DNA of 50,112 nucleotides, from assembly GCA_944383515.1 (NCBI GenBank), contig CALWPV010000096.1, forward strand, positions 1 to 50,112, given 5' to 3'. The position numbers and the translations under genes are program-made. Of the stretch, positions 49,554 to 50,112 are shown piece by piece; the stretch's first letter is position 1; every line of letters starts with the position of its first letter. Source of the DNA: an uncultured Clostridia bacterium. Its GTDB lineage: Bacteria; Bacillota; Clostridia; Lachnospirales; Bianqueaceae. Under the pieces are notes generated by a model. The model worked only from the letters and a program-made list of their open reading frames with translations, was not told the origin of the DNA and searched no databases.

Positions 49554-50112
49554 TGCGGACAAAAGTTGGACTCTTGCACATTGTGACTAACGATGAAATA
49601 CACAAAAGAACAAATAGCTACCGCATTACAGCTGCTGGGTTCTACTGGTTCCCCAAGAAGGGTTATAGACATTCTTGGTTATCCTTCCAACCCTATGCTA
49701 TATCACGGGAGAAAGAAATATCCAGAGCTTTATACCTCTCCACAAATGAATCATTGGAAGCAGGCTTCTCCTGAATTCAAAAAAGAAATAATTCAGCGTT
49801 GTTTTATGGATGGAGAGAATGTAAAATCAGTATCAGAAGAAATAGGATATACGCCATCATCCATATATGGGTGGTATCGACGTTATCGCAAGAAAGGGAT
49901 ATTTTCTTCCATGAAAAAATCTGATAAACATATAGTAACGCCTAATACTGCAAATGCCGAAAATATCGATGATCTCAAAGCACAGATGCGGGAGATGCAA
50001 ATGGAAATTGATATTCTTAAGGAAACCATCAATGTCTTAAAAAAAGACCCCGGCGTCGATCAGACAGCTCTCAAGAACCGAGAGAAGGCAGTGATAATCG
50101 ACGCCCTGAAAA
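49554..50112 (+). mobile_element. IS3-family insertion sequence, 5' part
   Basis: The left end is probably TGCGGACAAAAGTTGGACT, starting at 49554, about 40 bases before a transposase reading frame that remains open at the window edge. The right end lies outside the window, so completeness and target duplication cannot be judged. Confidence 0.75.
49593..50112 (+). CDS. IS3-family transposase, N-terminal part (runs off the window)
   Basis: ATG 49593 opens at least 173 codons with no stop before the window ends. An N-terminal helix-turn-helix (about residues 60-95, with VKSVSEEIGYTPSSIYGWY) is followed by a leucine-zipper-like helix (about 130-150, DLKAQMREMQMEIDILKETI) and KDPGVDQTALKNREKAVI, a linker typical of clostridial IS3 OrfA. 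The DDE catalytic domain would follow outside the window, either fused or by frameshift. Its GC content is low compared with the chromosomal genes here. Confidence 0.85.
   Translation, partial: MKYTKEQIATALQLLGSTGSPRRVIDILGYPSNPMLYHGRKKYPELYTSPQMNHWKQASPEFKKEIIQRCFMDGENVKSVSEEIGYTPSSIYGWYRRYRKKGIFSSMKKSDKHIVTPNTANAENIDDLKAQMREMQMEIDILKETINVLKKDPGVDQTALKNREKAVIIDALK

Overview
The window looks like a chromosomal segment of an anaerobic, low-to-mid GC Firmicute, most likely a gut Clostridia relative. The grounds are an Nfn-type electron-bifurcating transhydrogenase, a vanG-type glycopeptide-resistance operon in the order vanR-vanS-vanG-vanXY-vanT, a T-box in front of ileS, class B sortase, ThiT, many TTG/GTG starts behind strong Shine-Dalgarno sites, and sigma-A promoters with 17-base spacers. 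Coding regions are clearly GC-richer than intergenic DNA. I cannot name the species.

Layout: 1-740 is the 3' tip of a 23S rRNA gene followed by five tRNAs (Asp, Val, Thr, Tyr, fMet). 830-2621 holds a frameshifted Nudix gene and a PF14907-type nucleotidyltransferase. 3107-12249 is the most unusual block: a co-oriented, mostly overlapping run of PqqD-like protein, radical SAM/SPASM enzyme, two small unknown proteins (one of conspicuously low GC and a candidate precursor peptide), an HPr-kinase-like protein, an ABC exporter, an Ig-like surface protein, two tandem Wzz/tyrosine-kinase fusions and a CpsB/YwqE phosphatase, with no glycosyltransferase. I read it as a peptide-modification and export system joined to a tyrosine-phosphorylation module.

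12288-24211 is mixed: CbiK-like chelatase, a DUF4143 ATPase, TrkH/TrkA potassium uptake, NfnAB, a glycerophosphodiesterase whose 3' end runs into an apparent IS-end scar, a 5'-truncated cytidine deaminase, nucleoside phosphorylase, two hydrolases, a PadR regulator with a perfect palindrome in its promoter, and a Phd-Doc toxin-antitoxin pair. 24258-32873 has a DUF362 ferredoxin protein, a second DUF4143 ATPase and the van operon, with a terminator-like hairpin between vanS and vanG.

33354-36861 is ileS on the minus strand with its T-box. 37073-47769 is mostly housekeeping: lgt, a CNNM/CBS transporter-like protein, tRNA-Pro, hpt, secG, smpB, srtB, a NagD-like phosphatase, thiT, an M42 peptidase, pyrE and a flavodoxin-like gene. 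The right edge has a minus-strand PD-(D/E)XK-like nuclease gene, a row of strong hairpins and the start of an IS3-family element.

A family of short GGGATA/GGGACA-cored inverted elements fills five intergenic regions. It is densest (about 18 cores in 600 bases) directly downstream of the nuclease gene, whose stop codon lies inside one copy.
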